From assembly GCF_003050935.1 (NCBI RefSeq), contig NZ_QAOX01000002.1, positions 620,001 through 684,000 of the forward strand: a DNA stretch of 64,000 nt, read 5' to 3'. Source of the DNA: Luteibacter sp. OK325. Its GTDB lineage: Bacteria > Pseudomonadota > Gammaproteobacteria > Xanthomonadales > Rhodanobacteraceae. The translations under genes were made by a program, and so were the position numbers. The notes beneath the pieces are model-generated. The model was given only the letters and a program-made list of their open reading frames with translations, was not told where the DNA came from and did not search any database. Positions 25,995-35,278 of the stretch are shown here, piece by piece (positions within the stretch are counted from its first letter, which is position 1; each line of letters begins with the position of its first letter).

Positions 25995-26351
25995 ATGACT
26001 ATTCAAGCGTTCTTCCACTCGCGAGCCCGCTCGCTTCCCTTCGCCCTGCTCTTCATCGGCATGGGCTCCTGGGCCATGTCGGCCGACCTGCCGGCGGCCC
26101 CGCAGGCTTCCGCGCCGACCACGACCAGCCGGAACGCGATGACCGAGGCGGGTTCCATTCCTCCTTACGGTGCCATCAGCCATGGCCTGAAGGCCACGCC
26201 GGAAGCCATCCTTCCGTACGGTGCTATCAGCCCGGATGCGACGGCCACCTCGGCAGCCGTGCTTCCTTACGGTGCCATCAGCCATGACGCGACGGTCGCA
26301 TCGGCGACCGTCCTGCCTTACGGCGCAATGGGCCCGCACGCGGCTCCCTGA
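25995..26351 (+). CDS. Small secreted protein with four 17-residue PYGAI repeats
   Basis: A 118-residue protein with a signal peptide (FHSRARSLPFALLFIGMGSW, cleavage near AMSA). The mature part is mostly four repeats with a strict 51-nt period: PPYGAISHGLKATPEAI, LPYGAISPDATATSAAV, LPYGAISHDATVASATV and a terminal LPYGAMGPHAAP. The invariant core is PYGAI/M. The mature protein lacks Cys and is Ala/Ser/Thr-rich, suggesting an extended or beta-solenoid-like extracellular or periplasmic peptide. No clear Shine-Dalgarno precedes the ATG. The stop lies four bases from the convergent GH4 stop. I do not recognise a family. Confidence 0.7.
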   Translation: MTIQAFFHSRARSLPFALLFIGMGSWAMSADLPAAPQASAPTTTSRNAMTEAGSIPPYGAISHGLKATPEAILPYGAISPDATATSAAVLPYGAISHDATVASATVLPYGAMGPHAAP

Positions 26352-26355
26352 GCCG

Positions 26356-27771
26356 TTAGCGGTGCCGGTGAACGGGCCCCTGGCACAGGCACTCACCATC
26401 TTCATCGGCATGACCCAGTAGCGCATCGAGCAGATCGCCAGAAGGCGTCCACTGACCGATGGCCGGATGGATCAGCATTGCCTTGCGCGCCTCGAGCCGA
26501 CGATCGTTCAACACCGAAGCGATCGCCGCACGCTCGTACGCCTTCACCGAACGCACCAGGCCGTTCACCGCATCGGGCAAGGGCGCGATGGGTCGAGGCA
26601 CGATGGAATCCAGCGAGATATCCGACGCGATCTCGACGATGTCGTCGTCGGGCAGGTCCGGTAGTGCGCCTTGGTTACGCGTGTTCACCACGATGCGCGC
26701 GGGCTTCGCGCCGGTCAATGCGCTCATCACGTCGATAGCGATGCGGTGATAACCGGTCGCCACGCGGAACGGGTCGCCCTGCAGGCTCACGCCCTGGTCG
26801 AAGGCCGAACCGCCCTCGGCTTCCAGCTTCATATAGGAGCCGGAGCGTTGATTGAGGTAAGCGGCGTAGATATCCACGGCCGCGTCGCCGTCGCCCGCGT
26901 CCAGTCGCGCGGTAAGGGTCGCTAACAAGTCGTCGTTGAGTCGCTGGATCTCTCCGCCGCGGCTGCCGCCCTGCTTGCGCTGGTTGTCGAGAGCGCGCTG
27001 GCGTTCGTAGTAGAAGAACAGGTACTCGGTCGGGATGAGCCGCAATGTGCGGATCATGTCGAAGTCGAAAAGCGGCGCCAGGTAGAGCTGGCGCAACAGC
27101 TCGTCACTGTCGAGCAGCCGGTCGATCACCTCCTCGCCGCGCACGCGTACGCCACGCACCCAACCCAGATGATTGAGCCCGACGTAGTCGCATTCGACCT
27201 CGTCGGCCGGCTCGCCTAATGCGCGCGCAATGTTGTGGAACAGCTCCGTGGGCGTGTCGCAGATGCCGACGATGCGCGCGTTGCTGTGGTCGGTCACCGC
27301 CTGCGTGATCAGTCCGGCGGGATTGGTGAAGTTGACCAGCCAGGCCTGCGGGCTGAGGCGTTCGACCAGGCGCGCCTGCTCGATGGCCACGGGAATGGTG
27401 CGCAGGGCCATGGCGACACCGGCCGGCCCGGTGGTCTCCTGGCCGGGATACCCCTGCGCAATCGATGCGCGCTCGTCGGACGCCCGACCCGCGATGCCGC
27501 CGATGCGAACACTGTTGAGCACGAAGTCCGCGCCCTCGATCGTGTCTTCCAACGACGTCGCGCCACGCAGGCGCAAGTCGCCACCAAAACGGCGGACCAC
27601 GGCCTTGCCGAGGTCGACCATGATGCGCAGTCGCGCGGGGTCCGGGTCGTACAGCACCATCTCGGCCGCGCCGAGGGCTTCGGCAGCCTCGTTCACACCA
27701 AATACGACAAGGGGTGAGCGGACACCGCCGCCTCCGATCAATGCGATCTTACGATCCGTACGTCTGCTCAC
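26356..27771 (-). CDS. GH4 family NAD- and Mn-dependent 6-phospho-glycosidase
   Basis: A 471-residue protein with an N-terminal NAD-binding loop IALIGGGGVRSPLVV (about residues 9-23). GH4 residues seen are NFTNPAG for sugar phosphate, the metal-binding cysteine in GICDTPTE, and the histidine in YVGLNHLGWVRG. It cleaves by the redox/elimination mechanism of GH4, usually on 6-phosphorylated alpha- or beta-glycosides; the sequence looks like the CelF/LicH 6-phospho-beta-glucosidase branch. It is the last gene of the operon and overlaps the PfkB stop, consistent with the kinase supplying its phosphorylated substrate. Cytoplasmic. Confidence 0.85.
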   Translation of the reverse strand: MSRRTDRKIALIGGGGVRSPLVVFGVNEAAEALGAAEMVLYDPDPARLRIMVDLGKAVVRRFGGDLRLRGATSLEDTIEGADFVLNSVRIGGIAGRASDERASIAQGYPGQETTGPAGVAMALRTIPVAIEQARLVERLSPQAWLVNFTNPAGLITQAVTDHSNARIVGICDTPTELFHNIARALGEPADEVECDYVGLNHLGWVRGVRVRGEEVIDRLLDSDELLRQLYLAPLFDFDMIRTLRLIPTEYLFFYYERQRALDNQRKQGGSRGGEIQRLNDDLLATLTARLDAGDGDAAVDIYAAYLNQRSGSYMKLEAEGGSAFDQGVSLQGDPFRVATGYHRIAIDVMSALTGAKPARIVVNTRNQGALPDLPDDDIVEIASDISLDSIVPRPIAPLPDAVNGLVRSVKAYERAAIASVLNDRRLEARKAMLIHPAIGQWTPSGDLLDALLGHADEDGECLCQGPVHRHR

Positions 27772-28696
27772 GAAGGGTCCTCAATTGGGGGGAATGGGGA
27801 AGCGCTTGAAGGGCACCGGCCGCGGTCGTGCACAGCGCGCCACAGACGCAGCCGCGCTCGACACAACCATCGATGGCGTCGCCATCGAGCAGGCCATCGA
27901 TGAGGCCCGCGTCGAACGCGTCGCCGGCACCGGTGGAATCGACCGCATCGATACGCGGCGCGGGGACACGGCGCAGGCCACGTTCGTCGGCAATCCACGC
28001 GCCGCCGGCGCCTTGTTTCATCACGGCGCGGCCGATGCCGGCGCCTATCGACCAGGCCTCGAACGACGAGGGTTCTTCGTCGCCGCTCAGCAGCGCGGCT
28101 TCCTTCGCATTGGGAAGGAACAGATCCAGGTCGCGAAAGGTGGGCCGGTTAACCGGGTCGCGCAGCCACGCCGGGCTGTAGCCGACATCCAGCGATGTCG
28201 TGCAGCCGGCTTGGCGCAGCAAGGGAAGCAGGATCGCAGCCAGGTCGCGCGGCAACGGCATCGCGAAGTGCACATGACGTGCGGCAGCGAGGTCGGCGAC
28301 GATTTCCGGCGAGGCGAGTAACTCGGGCAATGCGCGGTTCACGCCTGCATAGGTGAAGAACGAACGGTCCTCCACCGTGGAAACACTGACCGTGATGCCG
28401 GTACCGTCGCTGCCGAGCCGGATGCCATCCATGCTCACACCGAAGTCACCCAGGCGGCTTTCGAACCAGTCCAGGTCGGCTTCACCGATCAGGCCGACCA
28501 GGCGCACGCGACGACCCAGCCGCGACAACGCGCAGGCCGTGTTGATGGCACCGCCACCGAGCTCGCGCAGGTAGTTCTCGGCGATCACCTCTTCGCCGGG
28601 ACCGGGCCATTGGGGAAATCCGCTGAACACATGGTCGGCATAGATCTCGCCGACCACGGCAACGTCCCACGACTTCAGGGTTGCGGGAATGGCCAC
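27749..28696 (-). CDS. PfkB family carbohydrate kinase
   Basis: A 315-residue ribokinase-fold enzyme. I chose the GTG at 28696 because GGAGG lies eight bases upstream; a longer frame runs into the permease gene. The N-terminal motif GGGAINTACALSRLG and the C-terminal signature DSTGAGDAFDAGL (catalytic Asp) are intact. It overlaps the APC permease by 22 bases and the GH4 gene by 23, so the three are tightly coupled. In the Frl operon of E. coli a PfkB kinase phosphorylates fructoselysine imported by an APC permease; the same logic is suggested here. The sugar is not identified. Confidence 0.85.
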   Translation of the reverse strand: MAIPATLKSWDVAVVGEIYADHVFSGFPQWPGPGEEVIAENYLRELGGGAINTACALSRLGRRVRLVGLIGEADLDWFESRLGDFGVSMDGIRLGSDGTGITVSVSTVEDRSFFTYAGVNRALPELLASPEIVADLAAARHVHFAMPLPRDLAAILLPLLRQAGCTTSLDVGYSPAWLRDPVNRPTFRDLDLFLPNAKEAALLSGDEEPSSFEAWSIGAGIGRAVMKQGAGGAWIADERGLRRVPAPRIDAVDSTGAGDAFDAGLIDGLLDGDAIDGCVERGCVCGALCTTAAGALQALPHSPQLRTLREQTYGS

Positions 28697-30036
28697 GTGC
28701 GGGACCTCCGTGCTTGCCACAGGAAAAGAAGGGTGCCGACGAACACCGCCGCCACCGCCGTCACGATCGACGAGGTGCCGGCGGTGGCAACGAGGTAGAG
28801 CCAGCCGATGACGCTGACCACGATCGGTAGCGGGTACAGCGGCATGCGGAAGACGTCCGCGTCCGCGCGTCGCTTGCGCAAGGCGACGACGGCGAAGCAC
28901 TGCGCGATGTACTGGAACAGGATCTGCGTGACCATCAGGGTCGCGATCAGGTGCTCGAGCGAAAGGAAACACGCCGCCGCCGAGGTCGCGCCGACGAACA
29001 GCAGTGACACGGTGGGGAAGCCACCGCGTGGATGCAGCCGGGCAAATACGGGGAAGAACTGACCATCGGCCGCTGCCGCATAGGGCACGCGTGAGTAGCC
29101 CAGCAGGATCACCAGCGCGGAACCCCAACTGGCGAGCAGGATCAACAGCACGGCCAGTGTGCCACCGGTGCGACCGTGGATGGCCTGCATGAAATCGGCG
29201 ACGACCGCCTTCGAATGCGCGGCCTGCTCCCAGGGCAAGACGCCGAGGATGCTGAGGTTGAGCCCGAGGTAAAGCACCGCCACGAGCGGAATCGAGACCA
29301 GCACCGCCATCGGAATCGTGCGCCGCGGCCGTTTCACCTCACCGCCCAGCATGCAGACGTTGTTGTAGCCGCCGTAATCGTAGACCGCGATCAGGGCGAC
29401 CGCGCCCAGGCCGAGCCAGAAACCATGCGACGAGTCGGCGTGCACCTGGAAGAAATGGCTGGCCACGGCCGTATCGAAGTGCGTGATGCCGCTGAACACG
29501 ATCCACGCGCAAGCGACGACGACGATAGCGGTGACGAAGACGGAGAGCCGCTGGATCTGACCCACCTTGCGATAGAGCACGGCGGTGTTGACCAGGCAGA
29601 GTCCCGCCGCGAGGAGTGACCTGCCGGTGTCGCCGAGCGAAGGGATCAGGAAGCCGGCGTACTGCGCGAAGCCCACGGCGGCGCCACCGATCGACAACGG
29701 TGCGGTGAGCAAGGTCTGCCAGAGGTAGAGGAAGCCGAACAGGCGGCCGGCCTTCTCGCGACCGTACGCCTCACGCAGGTAGTGATACGGACCGCCGGAC
29801 TCGGGAATCGTGGAACCGAGCTCGGCCCAGACCATGCCGTCGCACAGGCACAGCAAGGCGCCGGCGATCCACCCGAGCAACACGGAGGGGCCAGCAAGCG
29901 CGGAGAGCGCGATGGGAATCGTCACGAACGGCCCGATGCCGATCATGTTGAGCACATTGGCCGACAGGCCGCCCCAGAAGCCGATAGCGCGTGGCGGCGA
30001 GGTCGGCACGCCGGGTTCGCTCACACTGGCACGCAT
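28675..30036 (-). CDS. APC superfamily permease (amino acid / amine, FrlA-like?)
   Basis: A 453-residue inner-membrane transporter with about 12 TM segments. The TM1 region is ANVLNMIGIGPFVTIPIALS with the unwound G-I-G motif, and TM6 is FWLGLGAVALIAVYDYGGYN. The family normally moves amino acids, amines or amino-acid conjugates. Finding it inside a TonB-receptor/glycosidase operon, followed by a sugar kinase and a phospho-glycosidase, suggests that the imported compound carries both an amino part and a sugar. It starts one base before the GH35 stop. Confidence 0.85.
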   Translation of the reverse strand: MRASVSEPGVPTSPPRAIGFWGGLSANVLNMIGIGPFVTIPIALSALAGPSVLLGWIAGALLCLCDGMVWAELGSTIPESGGPYHYLREAYGREKAGRLFGFLYLWQTLLTAPLSIGGAAVGFAQYAGFLIPSLGDTGRSLLAAGLCLVNTAVLYRKVGQIQRLSVFVTAIVVVACAWIVFSGITHFDTAVASHFFQVHADSSHGFWLGLGAVALIAVYDYGGYNNVCMLGGEVKRPRRTIPMAVLVSIPLVAVLYLGLNLSILGVLPWEQAAHSKAVVADFMQAIHGRTGGTLAVLLILLASWGSALVILLGYSRVPYAAAADGQFFPVFARLHPRGGFPTVSLLFVGATSAAACFLSLEHLIATLMVTQILFQYIAQCFAVVALRKRRADADVFRMPLYPLPIVVSVIGWLYLVATAGTSSIVTAVAAVFVGTLLFLWQARRSRTWPFPQP

Positions 30037-31991
30037 CAGGGCCTCCTCGAGGCTTGCAGGCTTTCTGCCGCGGTGACGACTGCCGGCGCATGGCGGTGCA
30101 GGTCGAGCACCAGCAGTTCGTTATCGCCCGCGCGTAGCCATGGACCTGGACAGAACAGGCGCTGCTGGGGGCCGATGTTCCAGTAGCGGCCGAGGAGCTG
30201 GCCGTTGATCCAGAGGTAGCCCTTGGACCAGGCGGTCATGTCGATGTAGACGTCGCCGGGGGATTCGATGTTCAACGTTGATTTGAAGAAGATGGGGCCG
30301 CGAGGCGATCTGGTTTCCGCCGATGAATCGGCTCCTGCCGAGCCGGAGCCAGCACCCGCGGAACCTGCCGTTGTGGGAGCCGATTCATCGGCGATGGGGC
30401 GAAGCCCCCGTACCCAATCATCATCCAAAGGAATCGCCCACGCCTCGACATCACGCAACGGCAGCCCATCGATCGACGCCGGCCCGATCAGCCCCTTATG
30501 GTCGCCAATGCGAGGCCCGAAGTTGATATGCCCGAAGGTGTCGACCAGGATCTCGAGCGTACGCTCCGGGGAATTCGCATCCGGCAGCATCAGGTCAGGC
30601 TTCGAGTTAAGCATCGGGTGCACCACGCGCGACACTGACCCGACTTCTCTGCCATCGACATGGACCAGCGCGTAATCACGCACATTCTCCAGGCGCAACA
30701 CCGCACCCTTGGCGATCCGCTTACGGTAAACAACGAGCCCCTGGTCCTGACCGAACAGAATCTCGTTCGGTCCTGGCGCAGGCAGGGTCACCGCCGCACC
30801 CGGCAGGTTGTCCCACAGCGCGGCGAATGGCCGCGGTGTCACCGGGGCAAACGTCGCCGAAGCCGGCTCGGGCGGCAGCGCGTGAGGCGTGACGCGCGTG
30901 ACATCGGCGATCACACGACGCAGGCGCATGTACTGCTCCGTTGGACGCCCCCGCTCGTCGACAGGAGCACCGTAGTCGTAACTGGTAATCACGGGCTGGA
31001 ACTGCGAGCCGTCGTCTTCGGCGTTGGAGCCCGCAGTGAGACCAAAATTCGTCCCGCCATGCACCACATACAGGTTGAACGAATACCCTGCACTCATGAT
31101 GTGGCGCAACGTGGCTTCATAGTCTTTCGTGGCGAACGTCGGCTCACCCCAGTGGGTCAGCCAACCGGGATAGCCTTCGCCCACCCATACGGGTGACTCA
31201 CCGGCAAATCCCCTGCCCTTCACCAGATCCGCCACGTCGGCACCGTCGAGGCCCAGCGCCGAACCATGCGGATAGGCCTTGCGGCGTTGCAGATCCTTCA
31301 GGCCATCGGACACCGAGAACGGGCCGGCAATGCCGTTCTCGCGCCAGATATCGCGCAACGCGTCGAGATAGCCGATGTCGTCAGCAAACATCGAGTACTC
31401 GTTCTCGATCTGCAGCATCAACACCGGACCGCCCGCACTGGCCATGAGCGGCGCGACGCGCGGCGCGAGCGCAGCGATGTAACGCCGCACCGCGGCCATG
31501 TAGCGCGGATCGTCACGCGTGCGCAGCCGGGTATCCGGATCGCGCAAGAGGTAAGCCGGCAAGCCGCCGTTGGTCCACTCGCCGCAGATGTATGGGCCCG
31601 GTCGCAGGTAAACCCACATGCCCTCTTCCGCGCAAAGGCGGATGAAGCCCGCCACATCCCGGTTCCCGCTTTCGAAATCGAACACCCCGGGCTCGCGTTC
31701 GTGGTGATTCCACATGACGTAGATCGCCACGGTATTGAGCCCCATGGCGCGGGCCATGCGGATGCGATGCCGCCAGTGCTCCTTCGCGATCCGCGCCGGA
31801 TGCATCTCGCCGCTATGGACGCGGAACGCCTCGCCATCGAGCAGGAACTCGCGCTTGCCAAAAGTGAAGGCGTGCGGCTTGCCGTCCGGCGCTGCCGATG
31901 GGCGGCCGGTGGCAAGCGACGCCGCCCACCCACTACCGGCAAACGCCAGCGGGGTGAGCAGCGACAGCGCGAGGAAGCTTCGTCGATGCAT
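30036..31991 (-). CDS. GH35 beta-galactosidase, Tat-exported, with an in-frame REP insertion
   Basis: A 651-residue protein from the ATG at 31991. The N-terminus MHRRSFLALSLLTPLAF is a twin-arginine signal. The TIM barrel has the acid/base Glu in LQIENEYSM and the nucleophile Glu in WVGEGYPGWLTHWG; GHxGEMHPARI and RPGPYICGEW are family signatures. Between the C-terminal jelly-roll segments (after DDDWVRGLRP and before GPIFFKSTLNI) there is an Ala/Ser/Gly-rich stretch of about 33 residues. It is encoded by two inverted REP units at 30319-30392. The insertion stays in frame and lies in a loop, so the enzyme may still work. It is second in the operon, two bases after the TonB receptor. Confidence 0.9.
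   Translation of the reverse strand: MHRRSFLALSLLTPLAFAGSGWAASLATGRPSAAPDGKPHAFTFGKREFLLDGEAFRVHSGEMHPARIAKEHWRHRIRMARAMGLNTVAIYVMWNHHEREPGVFDFESGNRDVAGFIRLCAEEGMWVYLRPGPYICGEWTNGGLPAYLLRDPDTRLRTRDDPRYMAAVRRYIAALAPRVAPLMASAGGPVLMLQIENEYSMFADDIGYLDALRDIWRENGIAGPFSVSDGLKDLQRRKAYPHGSALGLDGADVADLVKGRGFAGESPVWVGEGYPGWLTHWGEPTFATKDYEATLRHIMSAGYSFNLYVVHGGTNFGLTAGSNAEDDGSQFQPVITSYDYGAPVDERGRPTEQYMRLRRVIADVTRVTPHALPPEPASATFAPVTPRPFAALWDNLPGAAVTLPAPGPNEILFGQDQGLVVYRKRIAKGAVLRLENVRDYALVHVDGREVGSVSRVVHPMLNSKPDLMLPDANSPERTLEILVDTFGHINFGPRIGDHKGLIGPASIDGLPLRDVEAWAIPLDDDWVRGLRPIADESAPTTAGSAGAGSGSAGADSSAETRSPRGPIFFKSTLNIESPGDVYIDMTAWSKGYLWINGQLLGRYWNIGPQQRLFCPGPWLRAGDNELLVLDLHRHAPAVVTAAESLQASRRP
30319..30392. 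repeat. REP doublet (REPIN) inside the GH35 coding sequence
   Basis: GCCGATGAATCGGCTCC at 30319-30335 and its exact reverse complement at 30376-30392, the latter within a longer REP unit TGTGGGAGCC...GGCGATGGGG (30372-30399). The two face each other across 40 bp. The insert is read through on the minus strand. Confidence 0.85.
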
Positions 31992-31993
31992 GC

Positions 31994-34816
31994 TCAGAAG
32001 TTGTACTTCACGGTCAGCAGGGTGGTCCTTCCCGCATCGACGATATCCGAATTGGCCAGGCTGTTCTTGCCGATGTGCGACCAGTACGAGTACTGCTTGG
32101 TCAGGTTGCTGACCTGCAGGTCGAACTGCAGGCCGTTGGACATCGCATAGCCGACATGCAGGTCCACCCGGCGAATCGGCCGGATCCACAGGTCATCCCA
32201 CGGACTACCCTGGTTGAGGAAGTCGTACGTCGACAGGTAGGACCCGGTGTAGTGGTAGCTGAGGTTCACCGAGAAACCGTATTTCTCGTAGAACAGCTCG
32301 GCGTTGGCCATGCGCTGCGGTGCCGACTGCAGGCGCTCGTTGTCGAAGCCGTCGCGACCCAGATCCACTTTCGAGTTCTGGCGCGTGGCGTTGACACTGA
32401 AGCCCAGGCCGTCGAACGGTTCCGGCAGGTTCTGGAACTTCTGTCGATAGGTCGCCTCGAGGCCGACCACGCGACCATCGCCACCGTTGGTCGGCGTCTT
32501 GGTCAGCACCGTACCCACGCCGGAGGTGTTCGGATCGGCCTGGCCGCCGCCGCTGTCGTAAATGTAGTTGCGCAGCTTCTTGTAGTAGCTGGCCAGCGAC
32601 ACATAGCCACCGTTCTCCGTGGTCCATTCCGCGCCGAGGTCCACGTTGGTGGCCTTGATCGGGCTGAGATTGGGGTTGCCGGTGGTGATGGTGGTCACGC
32701 CATCGGACACGCTGATCTGCGAGCCGCCGCCGAGCTGCACGAACGCGGGGCGGGTGTAGCTCTGCCAGATCGCACCGCGGTAGACGATGTTGCCGTCGGG
32801 GCGGAAGTTGATGAACAGGCTGCCCAGCGGTTCGTTGTAGATGGTGTGGTTGTTGGAGAAGTAGCCCGGCACCTCGTTCCCGTCGGCGTCCTGTGGCGTG
32901 GTCCAGAACGTGTTGCGAATCGAGGTGTGCTCGAAGCGCACGCCGGGGATGACCTCCCAGGGGCCGCTCTGGAACGTCGCCATCGCGTAGGCCGCGGTCA
33001 CGGCCTCGGTGCCGCGCATGGTGTCGCAGTTGAAGTTGTTGTAGTCGAGCTGGCCGCAGGTATCCAGATCACCCGGCTGCAGGTGGTCCGCGATCAGTGC
33101 CGCAACCGCCGAGCGGCTGACCTGGGGCGTTGTCCAGTCGAACTTGCCCGGGAAGATCTGGTTGTAATAACCCTTGAAGATGCCGAGATCGTTGAGGGTG
33201 GTCGTGCCATCGTTGATACCGGCGGTCGAATAATCGCGATCGGTGAACTCGCGCGAGCTGTCGCTGTACTTGACGCCGAACTTGATCGACTGCAGCGGGC
33301 CGTCCTCGAAGTCGTAGCGCAGGTCGAGCTTGGCGCCACCACGCTTCTGACCCGAGCGGATGTCGGTGACTTCGCCATAGTCGTTGGCATACATGTTCTG
33401 GAGGTTGTTGACCGAGTTCAGCAGGCCCGGGGTCAGCACCGGATGCGGAAAGCCATTGCCGCCATAGCTGAGCAGCGAACTCTGGTTGTAGGCGAAGTTG
33501 TCCTGCGAATACTTGTCCTCGCGGCCGTCGATCTCGACGTGCTGCGGGCGATCGTTGCGGCCGATGCTCCAGAACACATTGGGTGAGATGGTCCAGCCAC
33601 CGGCGGTCTTATCCGCTCCCAGCTGGATCGTGGCCAGGTCGGCGCGCTCGGGATTGGTTTCGTACCAGAAACGGTTGGCGATGCGACCGATGTTCGGGGC
33701 GTAAACCCCCGGCGCGGCCGTGGGAACGTAGGTCACGTCCTGCGGCAACAGCTGGTTATACGTGGTGTTCTGCTCGGTCAGCGCATAGGCATAGGTCATG
33801 CGCGCATACGCTTTCAGCGTGGAATCCACGTTCCAGTCGAGCGAGATATTGCCGCCGTAGCGCCGCTCGAAACCGGACGCCACGCCGACGTTGGTACCGA
33901 GGCTGGTCAGGTTATGCGCCGGGTCATAGCCGGGCGCGTTCTGGCCGTCGGAGGTGGCGTGCAGGAAAGCCCAGGAGCCGTCGTTCGAGGCACTTTCCGC
34001 CGCGCCGATCTCGCTGTTGGCGATGTTGCGATAGTCGTAATAGCCGCTCACGTACACGCCGAACTGCTTCTCCGCACCGAACTTGCCCTGCAGCTCGCCG
34101 GCAAGGCCACTGCCGAGCCCACTACCGCCGTAATCGCGTGCACGGCTCTCGACACGTCCACTGGCGGTCACGCTGCCGCTGAAATCCTTCTTGAAGTCGA
34201 ACGCACTCGGTGTGCGGAAGTCGATCGTGCCGCCGATGGCGTCGCCGTCCATATCGGCCGTCGAGGTCTTGTTGAGCACGATGGTCTGCAGACCCGACGG
34301 CGGCAGCAAGCTGAGCTGCACGCTACGGCTGTACGGCATGCCCTGGGCGACGTTGCTGCCATTGACCAGGTTGACGTTGTACTCCGAGGGCAGGCCGCGC
34401 ACCGAGGTGAACATGCCCTCACCGCGCGCCGCGCCGTCGATACCACCGAAATAGCCCGACCCCGTGGTCGTGACATTCACGCCGGACATCAGGCCCAGCG
34501 CTTCGGCGACGTTATGCACGGCGGTGTGCTGCAGGTCTGCCGCGGACAACACGTCCACTGTATTGATCGAATCCATGCGCATGTTGGTCGCGTCGTAGCG
34601 GTTGGCCACGACACTCAGTGCCTTCATCTGCACGGCCTTGTCCGGCTTGGCCGGCGTTGCCTGGCTGTCCGCCGTGGGCTTTACTGGCGGCGTAGACGAC
34701 TTTGCCGGCGTGGTTGGCGTGGCCGGAGGTGCATCCTGTGCGAATGCTGTACTACCGAGCACGGCGTATAGCGCCACCACGAGACACTTCTTGTTGAAAC
34801 CCTTATCAATAAACAC
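31994..34816 (-). CDS. TonB-dependent receptor (outer-membrane transporter) of the GH35/APC/PfkB/GH4 operon
   Basis: A 940-residue protein with signal peptide (LVVALYAVLGSTAFAQ) and a Pro/Thr-rich linker in place of a standard N-terminal extension. The plug domain is MRMDSINTVDVLSAADLQ through VRGLPSEYNVNLVNG, and the 22-strand barrel ends in the aromatic terminus TVKYNF. The subtype with a TTTGSGYFGG plug is common in Xanthomonadales carbohydrate loci. It starts at GTG 34816. As first gene of a five-gene operon it should import the glycan or glycoconjugate processed by the downstream GH35. Confidence 0.9.
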   Translation of the reverse strand: MFIDKGFNKKCLVVALYAVLGSTAFAQDAPPATPTTPAKSSTPPVKPTADSQATPAKPDKAVQMKALSVVANRYDATNMRMDSINTVDVLSAADLQHTAVHNVAEALGLMSGVNVTTTGSGYFGGIDGAARGEGMFTSVRGLPSEYNVNLVNGSNVAQGMPYSRSVQLSLLPPSGLQTIVLNKTSTADMDGDAIGGTIDFRTPSAFDFKKDFSGSVTASGRVESRARDYGGSGLGSGLAGELQGKFGAEKQFGVYVSGYYDYRNIANSEIGAAESASNDGSWAFLHATSDGQNAPGYDPAHNLTSLGTNVGVASGFERRYGGNISLDWNVDSTLKAYARMTYAYALTEQNTTYNQLLPQDVTYVPTAAPGVYAPNIGRIANRFWYETNPERADLATIQLGADKTAGGWTISPNVFWSIGRNDRPQHVEIDGREDKYSQDNFAYNQSSLLSYGGNGFPHPVLTPGLLNSVNNLQNMYANDYGEVTDIRSGQKRGGAKLDLRYDFEDGPLQSIKFGVKYSDSSREFTDRDYSTAGINDGTTTLNDLGIFKGYYNQIFPGKFDWTTPQVSRSAVAALIADHLQPGDLDTCGQLDYNNFNCDTMRGTEAVTAAYAMATFQSGPWEVIPGVRFEHTSIRNTFWTTPQDADGNEVPGYFSNNHTIYNEPLGSLFINFRPDGNIVYRGAIWQSYTRPAFVQLGGGSQISVSDGVTTITTGNPNLSPIKATNVDLGAEWTTENGGYVSLASYYKKLRNYIYDSGGGQADPNTSGVGTVLTKTPTNGGDGRVVGLEATYRQKFQNLPEPFDGLGFSVNATRQNSKVDLGRDGFDNERLQSAPQRMANAELFYEKYGFSVNLSYHYTGSYLSTYDFLNQGSPWDDLWIRPIRRVDLHVGYAMSNGLQFDLQVSNLTKQYSYWSHIGKNSLANSDIVDAGRTTLLTVKYNF

Positions 34817-35001
34817 GACTCACCCCCACCCCGAGATGCTTTAGAAAACATGCGCGACATTGCGCCGCGCGATGCGCAGTTCAGCTGATCAGCGGGTTCG
34901 TCGCGCGGTCCGGACGAAATACATCGCACACGCCAGCGCTAGCGGGCATGTGTCGACATCACGACGGACGGGTGAACGTGCCGATCAGGACAGTCGGACG
35001 A

Positions 35002-35193
35002 TCAGAGGGAGCTTTGCGGCGGGGAATAGCCGGCGACGCACTTGCCGCGGGAGCGCAGGGCGCTCAACTTGGCACGTGCGAGGATCGGCAGGCCGTCGGC
35101 GAGGACGAGCGCGAACGGACGACCTGCAAGGACGCAGCTGGCGTTTTCATTTGAATTGGGCCGACGCATCGTAGCGGTCTGTCCGTCATTCAT
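35002..35193 (-). CDS. Possible small protein, 63 aa, unknown
   Basis: An open frame from ATG 35193, MNDGQTATMRRPNSNENASC, then VLAGRPFALVLADGLPILAR and a basic C-terminal part. Codon third positions are strongly G/C biased over the second half, as in real genes here, and a good promoter lies 85 bp upstream. No Shine-Dalgarno is seen and I recognise no family; an alternative start is the ATG at 35169 (55 aa). It could equally be leader sequence of the TonB-receptor operon. Confidence 0.3.
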   Translation of the reverse strand: MNDGQTATMRRPNSNENASCVLAGRPFALVLADGLPILARAKLSALRSRGKCVAGYSPPQSSL

Positions 35194-35278
35194 CGCGAGC
35201 TGCGTATCGGCATGCCAATAGGATGCCGGAAGGGTTACGCGAACGGACGTCCAAATTGGCGCGCGCTGCGTGCTGCAA

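Noticed and set aside
26163-26330. CRISPR-like tandem repeat
   Set aside because: The 51-nt periodic units are contiguous coding repeats in a secreted protein, with no unique spacers.
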